Source of the DNA: Carposina sasakii
Taxonomy: Eukaryota; Arthropoda; Insecta; Lepidoptera; Carposinidae
Direction of reading: 5' to 3'
Assembly (NCBI GenBank): GCA_014607495.2
Contig: CP053155.1
Span: 6,138,001 to 6,202,000, forward strand
Length of the DNA stretch: 64,000 bases
Shown here piece by piece: positions 12,834 to 22,679 of the stretch (position 1 is the stretch's first letter; each line of letters opens with the position of its first letter). The translations under genes and the position numbers were made by a program. The notes under the pieces are model-generated. The model was not told where the DNA came from, ran no database searches, and was given only the letters and a program-made list of their open reading frames with translations.

Positions 12834-13249
12834 TACTGGGTATAAAAAGACAACTTTGTTCTTTTAATACCTCGTATTCTTTGTAACATCACGATCATTT
12901 TTTTCTATGGAAGCACCCCTGGGAAACCACGGTTTTCCAAGATATTGAGGTCCAAATTTACATTAATATTATACCACTACACCTACACCATCATTTTTTT
13001 TACATAAATCCATCTGAAATCGGTTAACAAACATTTTTTTCAAAAGATACCATGTCAAAATGTTATAAAGTTAGTTTTGCAGGTACATTTGTACTTTGCT
13101 CATCTAACAAATACATTGCTTGCAATAAAATGACAGTATTTTTTCATATTTTTTGTCGTTTCCCAGGGTTGGTTCCATAGAAGAAAATGATCATAACGTT
13201 ACAAAGAATAGGAGGTATTAAAAAAACATTATTGTCTTTACATACTGTA
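12834..13249. mobile_element. Foldback MITE of about 416 bp, long inverted repeats
   Basis: The left arm runs TACTGGGTATAAAAAGACAA, then TAATACCTCGTATTCTTTG, then ATGATC-like and CTATGGAAGC blocks, to CCTGGGAAA. The right arm, as reverse complement, runs TACAGTATGTAAAGACAA, TAATACCTCCTATTCTTTG and TTCTATGGAACC to CCCTGGGAAA. Arms are about 90 bp each. The internal words (GATCATTTTT, ATGGAAGCA, CCTGGGAA, CCAAGATATTGAGGTC) relate it to the TACAGGGTGTTTTTTGG elements at 22.7, 30.5, 30.9 and 39.3 kb. No coding capacity was seen. Confidence 0.7.
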
Positions 13250-13540
13250 TCTAGAGAACTTTTAGAACATTGCACATTGCGCTCTCGGGCGCCCCTACCG
13301 GGATAGTTAGGTACCTACCTACTGCCTACTATAATTTTATATAAGTCTTATATTATAACAAAATGTAAGTATGTTATTTACAACGGGCGAACCTAAAACT
13401 AAACTCACCAAACTACTTACTCTACAAACTTCAAAGATTATTTCTATTGAAAGCTACAATCCGACTAATTATAAAGGATTTCGCCAAAAAATTAATATTT
13501 TAATGGGATTTTGTAGGAATATTGTCTGGTATGAATAACT

Positions 13541-13678
13541 AGTGCCGATTTTCCCAAACATAGCCTATCAGAGGAATAAAGTTAATGATGTCTCTCTCTA
13601 CAACTTGTATAGAGACATCATCAACTTTTATCCCTCTGATAGGCTATATTCTATCTGACGTTTGGAAAAATCGGTCCT
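13541..13678. mobile_element. Foldback MITE of about 138 bp
   Basis: This near-perfect hairpin runs from AGTGCCGATTTTCCCAAAC to GTTTGGAAAAATCGGTCCT. Internal complementary blocks are AGCCTATCAGAGG with CCTCTGATAGGCT, and GATGTCTCT with AGAGACATC. A related copy forms the loop of the larger palindrome at 32387-32759. No clear TSD was found. Confidence 0.75.
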
Positions 13679-13798
13679 AAATAAACCACAATAATACCCG
13701 GGTGCCGACTTTTTTATTAATAAAAGAAAATTAGGCTTCTTGGTACGCTTATAGGTACGTTACCCAAAACACAGGTATGTACATTAATGGAATAATTA

Positions 13799-13840
13799 TA
13801 TCTAGATCTAGATGATATCTAGATCTAGATGATATCTAGA
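13799..13840. repeat. 17-bp minisatellite, 2.5 copies
   Basis: TATCTAGATCTAGATGA is repeated exactly at 13799-13815 and 13816-13832, followed by TATCTAGA. The unit contains overlapping TCTAGA and AGATCT palindromes. Confidence 0.9.
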
Positions 13841-15573
13841 TTTACCTTCGTCCGCATTATGTTAGGTGTGGATAATAATTAATTATGTTCAAACATATTA
13901 TTGGCCAATTTTCTCATTGTTAGGTACACGAGAGTCTAAAGTTTTTATCGTTCCTTGCATAGGGAACAACCCCCTAAAATTAGTCACGGTTTAAAAATGA
14001 CATTTGACAGTAAATACATTTTACTGTAAGAACATCTTTCATTATTCAATGTTTAGCTTAAACAATGTTTAAAAAATCTTTTGTAACAACACTGTTTATT
14101 GCCAAAGTTATAGGTATTACCAAGTGGCTACTAAATTATATAAGGATTATTTTAAACTGTCGCACGGCGCAAGCTCAGCGTTAACTTTAAAAAAATCTAA
14201 TTTTTTACTTTCTTTTGTACTTTTTTAATTATTATGAAGGTGTCTATTTACTTACATCCTTATTTCATAGCAACATTTCGATTAATTATTTAAATGCCCA
14301 CATAAAATAAAAATAACAAAACGCTATACTTTACCTAATTAATAAAAAAATATTTCAGCAATAAAATCCATTCACAAAACTCGGTTTCCCGCAGAATATC
14401 TTACGATTTCGCGCTCCACCACTGACGTAACGGAGAAAGCACACGCGCGACGTCCGACGCTACCTACAGCTCTTAGAACACTGAGAACGTGGGAGCAGGC
14501 TCAACAAAGCTAAAGCCTGAAGCAAGTTCAAAACTAAACTAAAGCATAGCCTTACTAAGCTCAGTGAATGTTAGGAATAAGAAAGGATTTTCTGTTATCA
14601 AGTCTAAGGAAGTCATAATTTCGTTGATCGTAAGCAGATAGGTGCGTCATAACAGACAATGCGTCAAGTCCTCCTCTAGGCCAAGAAATGTCATGTTATG
14701 TGTGGGCACTGTGTGCCAAATTATCATGATTTAATTCTCCAAAGGCAAGGCACTTCCATTTGATTAAGTTTCAATGAGAGATCCTCACTATGAACTGCCT
14801 AAAGACTGTCGATAGGTATGCTGTAGGCCCAAGGTAAAAGCTTCACGCAGCAGGATGAAAAAATTCCGACCCTTATAATAAAATACAATTATATATTATT
14901 TATTACCTGTCCTGTAGTGTCCAACGATGTAGTAAGTTTAATGTACTGTAGGCACATAATTAGGTACACTTCATCCGTGTAAACTTTATAGCCTGTCATT
15001 CATAACAGAACTTTCAAGTTTCATTAAAATCCGTTCGGTAGTTTTAGCGTGAAAGACTAACAAACATTAACACAGATCATATTTTTACTTAAGTTGTAGT
15101 AGGTAGATATGTAGGTAACGTAGCACCATTTCTAGTAACTCTACATAAAGATATAAAATTTCAAGCATACCTACCTTAGTAGGTAATGCTGTTTTAAATA
15201 CGTCCTCATAATTGAGTTGAGAATTATACCTTTCTCACAAGTACTTTCTTACCTAGTTTTGTAATTAAAGTTCACAATTTGCAGTATTAATTGCGAAATT
15301 ACACCGGGCAGACTTATGTACAATAGATAGGTACGTATAATACATAGATCTTGTAGTCACGTGACCGTGAGTGATTTTGCTATGCCATAGCTTGCTTTCT
15401 TCTTAATTTTTAATTCTCTAACTACGTAATAATAATTATCCTTATTTTTCATTGTTTAAAATTGTGCTGCTCCTTTTTCTGTAAGTACCTATGTAGGTAT
15501 ATTATATGCCTTCCTCTAGTACCTATAATTTTTGGCATTGCTCAACGCAAGTCTCTTGCCTGCACCCAACATA

Positions 15574-16032
15574 CAGGGTATGTGTGACAGCCAGGCAAAT
15601 ACTGAACAAGTACCATCGTTTTGAGTTATACGAAAGTGTTATAACTCGCAGGAAATGCGCTTTAATTTGATTATCCGAAATGTCTGCTTTTCGCGCCAAT
15701 TATATCGGGCGATCCTGTGACTAGTTAAATGGGCTTATTAGTTATTGTGAGATACATTTGCTGTGTTTTGGATCACTTATGACTCACCTTTGGGGTTGAT
15801 CAGTTAAATGAACTTTCTTGGGTGCAACAATTTTTTTTAATCATAAGTGCCTACTTAGGTTAAAATTTTGTTTTTAAGTCAATAACTGAGGCCTACTTAA
15901 ACAACCTCCACTATTTTTTTCCGGATTTTTTTTTAAGTCGGAAAATTTTGGAGTTTTCCTGCGAAATGTTCAATTGTTTTTGCCTCAGAATCATGGTCTG
16001 ATCAATATTTGCCTGGCTGTCACAAACACCCT
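15574..16032 (+). mobile_element. MITE, GCCAGGCAAATA family, copy 2 (about 459 bp)
   Basis: The left end, CAGGGTATGTGTGACAGCC, and the reverse complement of the right end, AGGGTGTTTGTGACAGCC, both run into AGGCAAATA. A TA precedes the left end and TATA follows the right. It is longer than copy 1 because it keeps a middle section containing GTTGATCAGTTAAATGAAC. That section is what allows the interrupted copy at 16298-18686 to be reconstructed as one element. No transposase frame is present. Confidence 0.75.
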
Positions 16033-16392
16033 ATATAAAGTTCGCTGCTTAGCGCCGCCGGTCACCTGCCTGCCGCCAATACACTTTAGGGACACTAATT
16101 GCGTTGGTTGATTTCGTATTCCATCGTTAGATTTGGTTATTGTTGGTTAGTAATAAGTAAGAAACATTGTCATGGTCATTGATTAGTGTCCGTTAAAACA
16201 TAATCTAGGTCAAGTTGGCAGAAATTCCTAACTCAAATTCTGTATACAAAATTTCATCTCGATATTCAAGGCTTTGTACTATTACTTTACATACATACAG
16301 GGTGGAAGTGACAGCCAGGCAAATATTGTTATGCCGGTTTCAGACCATTATTCTGGTGCGAAAACCACAGAAAGATTTCGCTCAAAAATTCT

Positions 16393-17815
16393 TATTCTTT
16401 ATTGCACATACACAAAAAGAAATATGGCATACAACATTAATCAACATTAATCAGCGACAATCTCTAACCGTGTGGGGTAATTCATTCCAGAGCTTAACCG
16501 CCCGAACCGAGAAAGAATACCCAGAAGCCCCAAATTAAATCGAGGAGTTTGTAGCAGTGATGCCGTATTGAATCGGAGAGGCCGATCTCTTGAAAAGAGA
16601 TATTTAAAGCGCTCACTGAGATATAACGGAGAAAGGCGATAATTTAAAATTTTAAAAAGGAGTGTTAATAAATGAGTATTCCGGCGAAAACGAATCGGGA
16701 GCCATTTTGACTCTTTACGAAAGTGAGATACGTGATCAAATTTACGTAGTCCGTATATAAATCGGATACCTAAATTCTGTAGACGTTCGAGTTTATTTAG
16801 CAGCTCCTCATTGGCGTCGAGATAGCAAACATCCGCATAATCAATAAGAGGGAGAATGAGGGTCTGGGCAAGACTTATTTTAGTTTTAAAAGGCAGAAAG
16901 TTCTGAAGACGCTTAAGCGAATGAAAGGATGAGTGCACCCTCCTACTTACTTACCAACCTGAGCTGTCCACGACATGGTGCTGTCAAATATGACCCCTAG
17001 GTTTTTGACCGTATCTGTGAAAGGAATCGGGATCTGGTCATAAAACAATTGCGGAATATCCGACTGCCGCAAGATGTTCAGATTATGTCTACTACCTATT
17101 ATGGCTTGGAATTTACCCGGGTTGACTAACAGGCTAAATGATTTCGCCCAGTCCTGAATGCGCACCAAGTCCTCGTTCATCTCCTTCATAGCTAACCTTA
17201 CATTTTTAACGTTAAAATGTCTATAAAGCTGAAGGTCATCAGTGTAGAGATGAAAGTAAGAGGTTAACATTTCCGAAACAGAGTTGATGAAAATTGAAAA
17301 GAGCAGTACGGCGCCCTGAGGTACGCCCGCCGTGATGCTACACCAGTGTGATGTAAAATCGTCAACGCGCACGCATTGCTGACGACCATTTAAGTATGAA
17401 TTGAACCATTCAGTAACCAGAGGAGATACGTTAAGAGAGCGTAGGATGGCAAGTAGGATGTCATAGTCAACACAGTTATACTCGTACGCACTGCTGAAGT
17501 CCAATAAGGTTAATACTGTCAGCTGTTGGTTATCAGTAGCCCGTCGTATATCCTCAGTAACTTGAAGCAATGCAGTTACCGTGCTATGACCGGGACGAAA
17601 TCCAGAATGGAACGGACTAAGCAGATTTCCGTTAGATAAAAACACGGATAACTGTTGGTGTAGGGCTTTAGAAAGGATAGGAAGGACAGAAATAGGACGG
17701 TATTGAAAAAAGAGGAAGTAGGATTGGACGTTTTGGGCAAGAGGATGACACGAGCTTTTTTCCAAGATACAGGGAAGGTGCTAGTGTGAAGTGAAAAGCT
17801 CATGATGTTTCCTAA
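16393..17815 (-). pseudogene. 5'-truncated non-LTR retrotransposon (LINE) reverse transcriptase, CR1/Jockey-like
   Basis: On the minus strand, two open blocks (17765-16947 and 16938-16447) together read as the C-terminal part of a LINE reverse transcriptase. Recognisable pieces in order are: RPISVLP; a FRPGHST block; DFSSAYE; the GVPQG motif (GVPQGAVL); the catalytic box as YTDDLQLY where most relatives have YADD; KNLGVIFD; and a C-terminal LLGILSRF...RLSSGMNY segment. A frameshift or stop near 16945 separates the blocks, so this copy is inactive. The 5' end is cut near 17815, where flanking MITE sequence resumes; the endonuclease and most N-terminal RT are missing. The 3' tail contains TGTGTATGTGCAATAAAGAA. 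A plus-strand fragment of the same family lies at 37371-37510. The clade assignment is tentative. Confidence 0.85.
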
Positions 17816-17878
17816 CTTTTCCGACATTTATTTCGGTTTTTTAGGAAAAAATAGTGTAGTTCGTTTAAGTAACCCTTA

Positions 17879-18110
17879 GGCCCATAGTACACGGCGTATT
17901 TTAAACGCGCCGACGACGCTGCTTGTTGCGTTTGCATTGATGATATAAGATTGATGATGTAAGTTTCAAAATTAATTAAGTACAGGCGCGTTTTACGATC
18001 GCTACGTGTGCTTAGGTTACGAGGTTGCGTTCAAATCTCGTATGAAGCGCGTATACGCGCGTTATCTGCGCGTCGTCGGCGCGTTTAAAATACGCCGTGT
18101 ACTATGGGCC
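17879..18110. mobile_element. 232-bp PIF/Harbinger-type MITE, perfect 41-bp TIRs
   Basis: The first 41 bp (17879-17919), starting GGCCCATAGTACACGGCG, are the exact reverse complement of the last 41 bp (18070-18110). TTA lies on both sides (17876-17878 and 18111-18113). A 3-bp TWA duplication with GG..CC termini is characteristic of PIF/Harbinger. The interior is unusually rich in CG and GCGCG words. Perfect terminal repeats suggest recent activity. No transposase is encoded. Confidence 0.9.
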
Positions 18111-18683
18111 TTAGATGACTTAAAAACAAAATTTTAAACAATAGATGATAGATGATTCAAAAAAAATTGGTGTCAAAAAAGTTCAATTAAGTGATCAATC
18201 CCAAATGTATCATGTGCCCATTTAACTAATCATAGAATCGCCCGTTACAATTGGCGCAGATAGCCAACATTGTGGATAATGAAATTAGAATAGAATATGT
18301 TTATTTGCTCTTGTATAGGGTACAGAAAAGGTGTCAAATAGTTAACAGGAAACATCCTATACAGCCATAAACATATGGCATGCAAATTTAAATTAAAATT
18401 AAGTGAAGACATTTTAGTTCACACAGCACAATAATATAAAATTAATATCAGATGTCAAATCCACAAATAAATAAATTACAATTAAATACAAGTCACCGTC
18501 TAATACAAACAGGCACCACATGACCGAGCAAAAGTGTCTTTACAGATATAAAACTCTTCGATCGAGTAAAAAGTCCTTAGAACAAGGTTAAATTAAAAAT
18601 GCATGTCCTGCGAGTGTAATAACACTTTCGTATAACTCAAATAGATGGTACTTGTTCAGTATTTGCCTGGCTGTCACACACAT

Positions 18684-18815
18684 CCTATAGTCACGCCCAT
18701 TATCGACCAGAGGTTGGGCAGAAGTATGCAAATTACACACCACTTTTACCAGTTAGTTTATTAAGTCTCACGTGGTGAGCCTACCGCCGCTTTTCGGGAA
18801 CAAACACAACTATCT
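18684..18815 (+). repeat. Dispersed repeat, GTTGGGCAGAAGT family, copy 2
   Basis: It runs GTCACGCCCATTATC, AGAGGTTGGGCAGAAGTATG, CCACTTTTACCAG, TTAAGTC, then AGCCTACCGCCGC. It parallels 33167-33325 on the same strand and 528-600 on the opposite strand. It begins directly next to the end of the split MITE. Confidence 0.65.
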
Positions 18816-18971
18816 ATCGACCGGTAAGGAGTACAATAGGAAATGTTTCCGTGCCATTCTAAATAGGTATAGTAAGTTATTTATCGTCAGAGCCTCGTCT
18901 GTTACATAACAGGATGCATAACAGGCAGGTGAGGTTGACTTTGGGTTCTAAGGTATACATACCTATTAGTC

Positions 18972-19000
18972 GAACCCACTTACGGAGTGTAAGTGGGTTC
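18972..19000 (-). repeat. Perfect 12-bp stem hairpin downstream of the FBXO22-like stop codon
   Basis: GAACCCACTTAC (18972-18983) and GTAAGTGGGTTC (18989-19000) are exact inverse complements around a 5-nt loop. The hairpin lies about 117 nt after the FBXO22-like stop codon on that gene's strand, so it is probably in the 3' UTR or just beyond. A structural RNA role is possible but unproven. Confidence 0.7.
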
Positions 19001-19116
19001 TTCTATCAAAGGACTGGAAATAAAACCACTAGTATTCATTATAGTCACAGACATTGATCTATAATTCACACATCAAAATTACATGGTATATAAATATTAC
19101 ACCTACTGACTACATA

Positions 19117-21380
19117 TTAATCTGGTGACTCCGCGGGCATGGCTAATATCTTTCCCCAACCGATTAAAACAAAAACAGTGGAATAAGAGTACATAATGCC
19201 ATATTGCGGGCCTGGGTCGTGTCTGTGCCTCTTCTTAGCTGGGCTCGGCATTTTGATCGGAGGCGGCGGGGCTGGATGATTGATGCCCAGCTCTCCGTCG
19301 CCATAGCAACCGATGATGCGCGTGTTAGGAAACATCAGGCGGAAGTATTCGTTCTCCACCTTGTGCTTTTGGTCTCGACCCACGCATGAGAGCTTGAGGG
19401 CTACGCTGTGCTCGAATGTGGGGACCTTCTTGGAAAACTGTGGAGCAAAATTTTTTTGTATTATTTCTAATAACAAGCAATTTTTTATGGCAATAGATTT
19501 TAATTAATTTCGAAAGTATATAGATTATCCTGGTAAAGTAACATTTTCATATAAACTTCAGAAAAATATAACGGTTTGGACCTTTGGGCGCACAATTAGC
19601 TAGCGCCTAGTCAATGTAAAATAGCAATCTGTATACAAGTGAAAACCACTATCCTTATTATTGTAAATGCAAAAGTAAGTCTGTCTGACGCGCTTTCACA
19701 CCAAAACTGCTGAACCGATTTAAATGAAATTAGGTCCACGTGTAGTCTGGAAACTGAGAAAGCATAAAATAAATTCTAAGAAATAGTTCATCTGACATAT
19801 CTTACATCTGTTATGGCCTCCAAAATTCGATTTTTGCTCCAATCCGATGATTCTATCAAAAGTGAATACATTTCAAAGTTGCATTTATCCTGGTATTTCT
19901 TTTTTTCAGCTTTCTTATCGACTGTAAACAAACCAATGGTGACTAGATTCTCACTGGTGAAGTCATTCTTGTCATCAGCTGATTCTATTACAAAATGTAT
20001 GTCTGATTGGTCAGTTATGCTATCTAGGACTACACACCCTCCTAGTGCATAAGGAATGGTTGGCTGCCTGAAAATAATAACGAAAACTATGCATTGCATT
20101 TAATCATAAGTGATTTCTTATCACATATATGATAACTTATGATAAACAATCTGTTAAGTGTAATTTTTATGGTAGTTTAAAATTAGGATTAATCAGTAGG
20201 GTTACCATGAACTCTAATGAGAATTTTGGAACTAATCCTGCTTTAACCAAAAATATACTTACAGATCTCTGATCCCATTCAAAAACACAATATCTTCAAC
20301 TGAATCCAAAAGATACTTCTCAGTTACATAGACAAGAGCTCCTTTGACAATCCTCTTTTTAGACAGCCTCTTTACCACATCATAGAAATCTCTTTGCATG
20401 TTGGTATTTGATTTTATGTTTATGACATGGTACTCCACATCAGGAATCTTAGGGATGACTACACCTCCGAGAAATGCAGTGGGATGTACAAGTCTATGCT
20501 GAGTGATGAGGTTCTCATATGTGTTGGTGTCAGTTATAGGCAAGTAGCAAAGGTAGGTGGCCTTTACTGTCAGCATGTTGTCTTTTGGGCTACAGATGTA
20601 GTGGTGTACAAAGTCAATGCCTGGAAACATAAATGATAATATAAATATTACATTAGTAATTTTGTAATGGTCATACAGCCCAACAATATCTTTGTGTCCA
20701 TTACTACTAACTGACATTCATAAAATGGCCACATATTTCCTTGTGACTGCCTACAAGAGATTACAGTAAGTACAGCTTTGTAGTAATAAAATGAATTACA
20801 TAGTAATTACAGTAAAGAAAGACTTACAACAGTGTTTATTGTCACAAGGTGGATCACATGTAGCTGGTGTAAAATTCTTACAGTTGTGACTGAAGTCAAA
20901 GCCCAGCATGTTCACAAATGTAAACACAACCAGTGGTTCAGATGAGAACAGGTCAGACTGCTTCAACACTACCCCATTTTTCTTCATATCCAACACAAAA
21001 TCTTGTGGAGACAGCTGTTCTTTGTGTAAATTTTTAACAGCAGAACGCCAAGTATTGCTGACCAGTTTGCAGACCAGTTTGTCTTGCCAATGCAAATTAC
21101 CGAGTATTTCTTTTACTATAACATAATTAGACATTACAGTCTCCACCACACTACTGTCACATTCAGCAGCATGACTATCCCTAATAAGCTTCCGGTTCTC
21201 TACAAGTGCAGCAATGTGATCAGGCATCTCCAACTTCACACATTTAACTGTTCCATCTTCACTCTCTAGCTCATCATTTTCATTTTCAATATCTTCTTCT
21301 TCAACTACAAATGGTTCATTTACAAATGGTTCATCTTCAAATGGTTCAACCATAAAGGGGGCATCATCTTCTTCCTCCAT
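19117..21380 (-). CDS. FBXO22: FBXO22-like F-box/FIST protein, four exons
   Basis: Exons on the minus strand are 21380-20828, 20620-20263, 20067-19806 and 19437-19117. Each has GT-AG borders and the phases are compatible, giving 497 residues. The N-terminus is acidic with repeated EPF units (about residues 8-25). An F-box follows at about residues 85-130 (YVIVKEILGNL, then KLVCKLVSNTWRSAV). The rest resembles the FIST domain of FBXO22: SEPLVVFTFVNM early on, and near the C-terminus FPNTRIIGCYGDGELGINHP, like the family's GFFGNGEIG motif. Known family role: substrate receptor of SCF (SKP1-CUL1-F-box) ubiquitin ligases, cytosolic or nuclear. It is longer than the roughly 400-residue vertebrate protein because of the acidic head. 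The start ATG at 21380 has A at -3 and G at +4, and lies 10 nt after the CNIH4 stop codon. Orthology is inferred from motifs. Confidence 0.88.
19655..19780 (+). repeat. Intronic dispersed repeat in the FBXO22-like gene
   Basis: The third intron (19438-19805) contains TTATTGTAAATGCAAAAGTAAG, CTGTCTGACGCGCTTTCAC and AACTGCTGAACCGATTTAAATG. ACCGATTT-containing blocks of this type are a common tail in insect non-autonomous elements. Similar ACCGATTTCGATGC blocks occur in the Helitrons at 31310-31449 and 46891-47059. Boundaries are approximate. Confidence 0.5.
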
Positions 21381-21390
21381 TATAAGAGAT

Positions 21391-21864
21391 TTATAGTTCA
21401 GTTATAATTTGCTCTTCTCCAGACCGATTAAGTGGATCTCCTTTCAAAAGTGCTAGTATAAAGCAGTACAGGTAGATGAAGAAAAAGATTAAATAGTATC
21501 CTATGTATATCATTACATCCCGTGAGTGTTTCTTTAACTGGCCACGGTTGTGTATCTCTGCAGGGTCATAAGCTCCAAGGTTTCCTTGAGGTATAGTGAA
21601 GTATTCAAAAGTTAACCAGATGAACATTGGCAAATTAACAAAAAATAGTATAAGTTGGCCATGTAATAGAAGCAAGAACGTTATGAAGGAATGAGCTATA
21701 TATTTCGGCAAAAGCCAGTAGTTCAATTTATCACAGCACTCTTGTGCATTTAGATAATCGCATTCCAAATCAGACAATGTTATTATGTAGTAGACTAGTA
21801 GAAACAATATAACACCGCTATCAATTAGAGACAGGGAAAACAATAATGTTTCGGCCAATATCAT
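21391..21864 (-). CDS. CNIH4: Cornichon family protein, CNIH4 type, intronless
   Basis: A single open frame of 157 residues starts at ATG 21864 (A at -3) and ends TAA at 21391. The protein has the cornichon pattern: a first hydrophobic segment at about residues 5-30, then the signature TLSDLECDYLNAQECC; a hydrophobic pair at about residues 52-88 with NLPMFIW; then the family motif YDPAEIHNRGQLK at about 99-111; and a last hydrophobic segment at about 117-142. In the family, CNIH proteins are ER cargo receptors that package membrane proteins into COPII vesicles; CNIH4 is the type reported to act on GPCR export. The spacing and sequence fit CNIH4 better than CNIH1-3, being short with LECDY and IHNRGQLK. 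It is about 18 residues longer than the vertebrate form, with a polar tail (GDPLNRSGEE). The FBXO22-like ORF begins 10 nt downstream on the same strand. Confidence 0.93.
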   Translation of the reverse strand: MILAETLLFSLSLIDSGVILFLLVYYIITLSDLECDYLNAQECCDKLNYWLLPKYIAHSFITFLLLLHGQLILFFVNLPMFIWLTFEYFTIPQGNLGAYDPAEIHNRGQLKKHSRDVMIYIGYYLIFFFIYLYCFILALLKGDPLNRSGEEQIITEL

Positions 21865-21875
21865 ACTATCTCCAT
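21861..21875 (-). promoter_or_regulatory. Four-codon upstream ORF overlapping the CNIH4 start (ATGA)
   Basis: An ATG at 21875 opens a frame of four sense codons (ATG GAG ATA GTA) that ends at TGA 21863-21861. Its stop overlaps the CNIH4 ATG as ATGA. If the transcript start lies upstream, this could lower CNIH4 translation or favour reinitiation. No 5' end was mapped, so its presence in the mRNA is assumed. Confidence 0.4.
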
Positions 21876-22071
21876 TGATTTACAAGGGTTCAAACAGCAC
21901 ATAAAGACAACACATTAACCAACACTTTTTGCCGCTTTAACCAGCTTCAAATCGATTTTAGTTAAGCATTGCTATAGTTGCACCATTTCCCTATGAATTC
22001 CTTATAAAATAAACTTTTCTAAAGTGGCCGAAATCAGAAGAAAAATTATCGAATTTATCCAAGCTCACAAA

Positions 22072-22081
22072 CTATATATAT
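22072..22081 (-). promoter_or_regulatory. Weak TATA-like box upstream of CNIH4
   Basis: TATATATAG, read on the minus strand, lies about 210 nt upstream of the CNIH4 ATG. The window has many AT-rich words, so chance occurrence is likely. It is the only TATA-like element seen in the first 300 nt upstream. Confidence 0.2.
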
Positions 22082-22679
22082 GACAAACCACCAACCAAAG
22101 CTAACCATTCGAGAGACTTTGACAAGTAAGTGACAGATAAAGGGTTACCAGAATTAGAAGAAATTAAATAGTGACGTATAGTCGATATATAATCAAATAA
22201 GACTTGACTGTATAAATTGTTTAAATTAACAAAATTTCATACAATAGTTCATTTTAACTCCAATGAAAAATAAGTGCTCATGCTGGAACCCAAATATTGT
22301 TGTACGAATTGCAAAAACGTTTCGTAAAAGTGATACTAATAAATAATATTATCAACGCCAAAAACACAAACAACCATTTTTCTTGAATTGTATTGTAATA
22401 TTATACCTGGCATTGCAAATTAATTAACAATTTGATTGATTTAATAAAAAATATATACGTAAAATACCAATCTGTAAAACTTGAGGTAAAACCAGGGATT
22501 TGGTATTTATGGGTAAAACTAGTCTCCAGTGTTTCCACAATGAGGGGAAATTCCCCTTTTGTGGGAAATTAGGATCCAGAGGGGAAGGAAAAGGGGAAAT
22601 TGCGGGAAATCATGGGTAAAGCCTAGCCTAAAATATTGCGGATATACACATACATTTAGGATTTTTTTCACTAGATATA

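Larger units (their letters stand above)
13250..15573. other. Gene-free stretch with one small MITE and a minisatellite
   Basis: It contains the foldback MITE at 13541-13678, a 17-bp tandem repeat at 13799-13840, and a short dispersed repeat near 14985-15075. That repeat (AAGTTTCATTAAAATCCG then GTGAAAGA) is echoed at about 51755-51805. A CpG-richer patch at 14385-14490 could be regulatory, but no exon was found next to it. Confidence 0.5.
16298..18686 (-). mobile_element. MITE, GCCAGGCAAATA family, copy 3, split by three insertions
   Basis: The terminus at 16298 (CAGGGTGGAAGTGACAGCC) and the one at 18686 (CTGTCACACACATCCT) are the two ends of a single inverted copy of the family. Segments matching copy 2 in order are: 16298 to about 16392; about 17815-17875; 18114 to about 18290; and about 18585-18686. 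Between them lie a LINE (16393-17815), a Harbinger MITE (17879-18110), and a third fragment (about 18290-18585) that starts GAATAGAATATGTTTATTTGC and looks like a reversed LINE or SINE tail. A TA lies next to both outer ends. Confidence 0.75.

Noticed and set aside
16215..16538. Plus-strand open frame of 107 codons
   Set aside because: It spans the MITE end and the antisense of the LINE 3' end.
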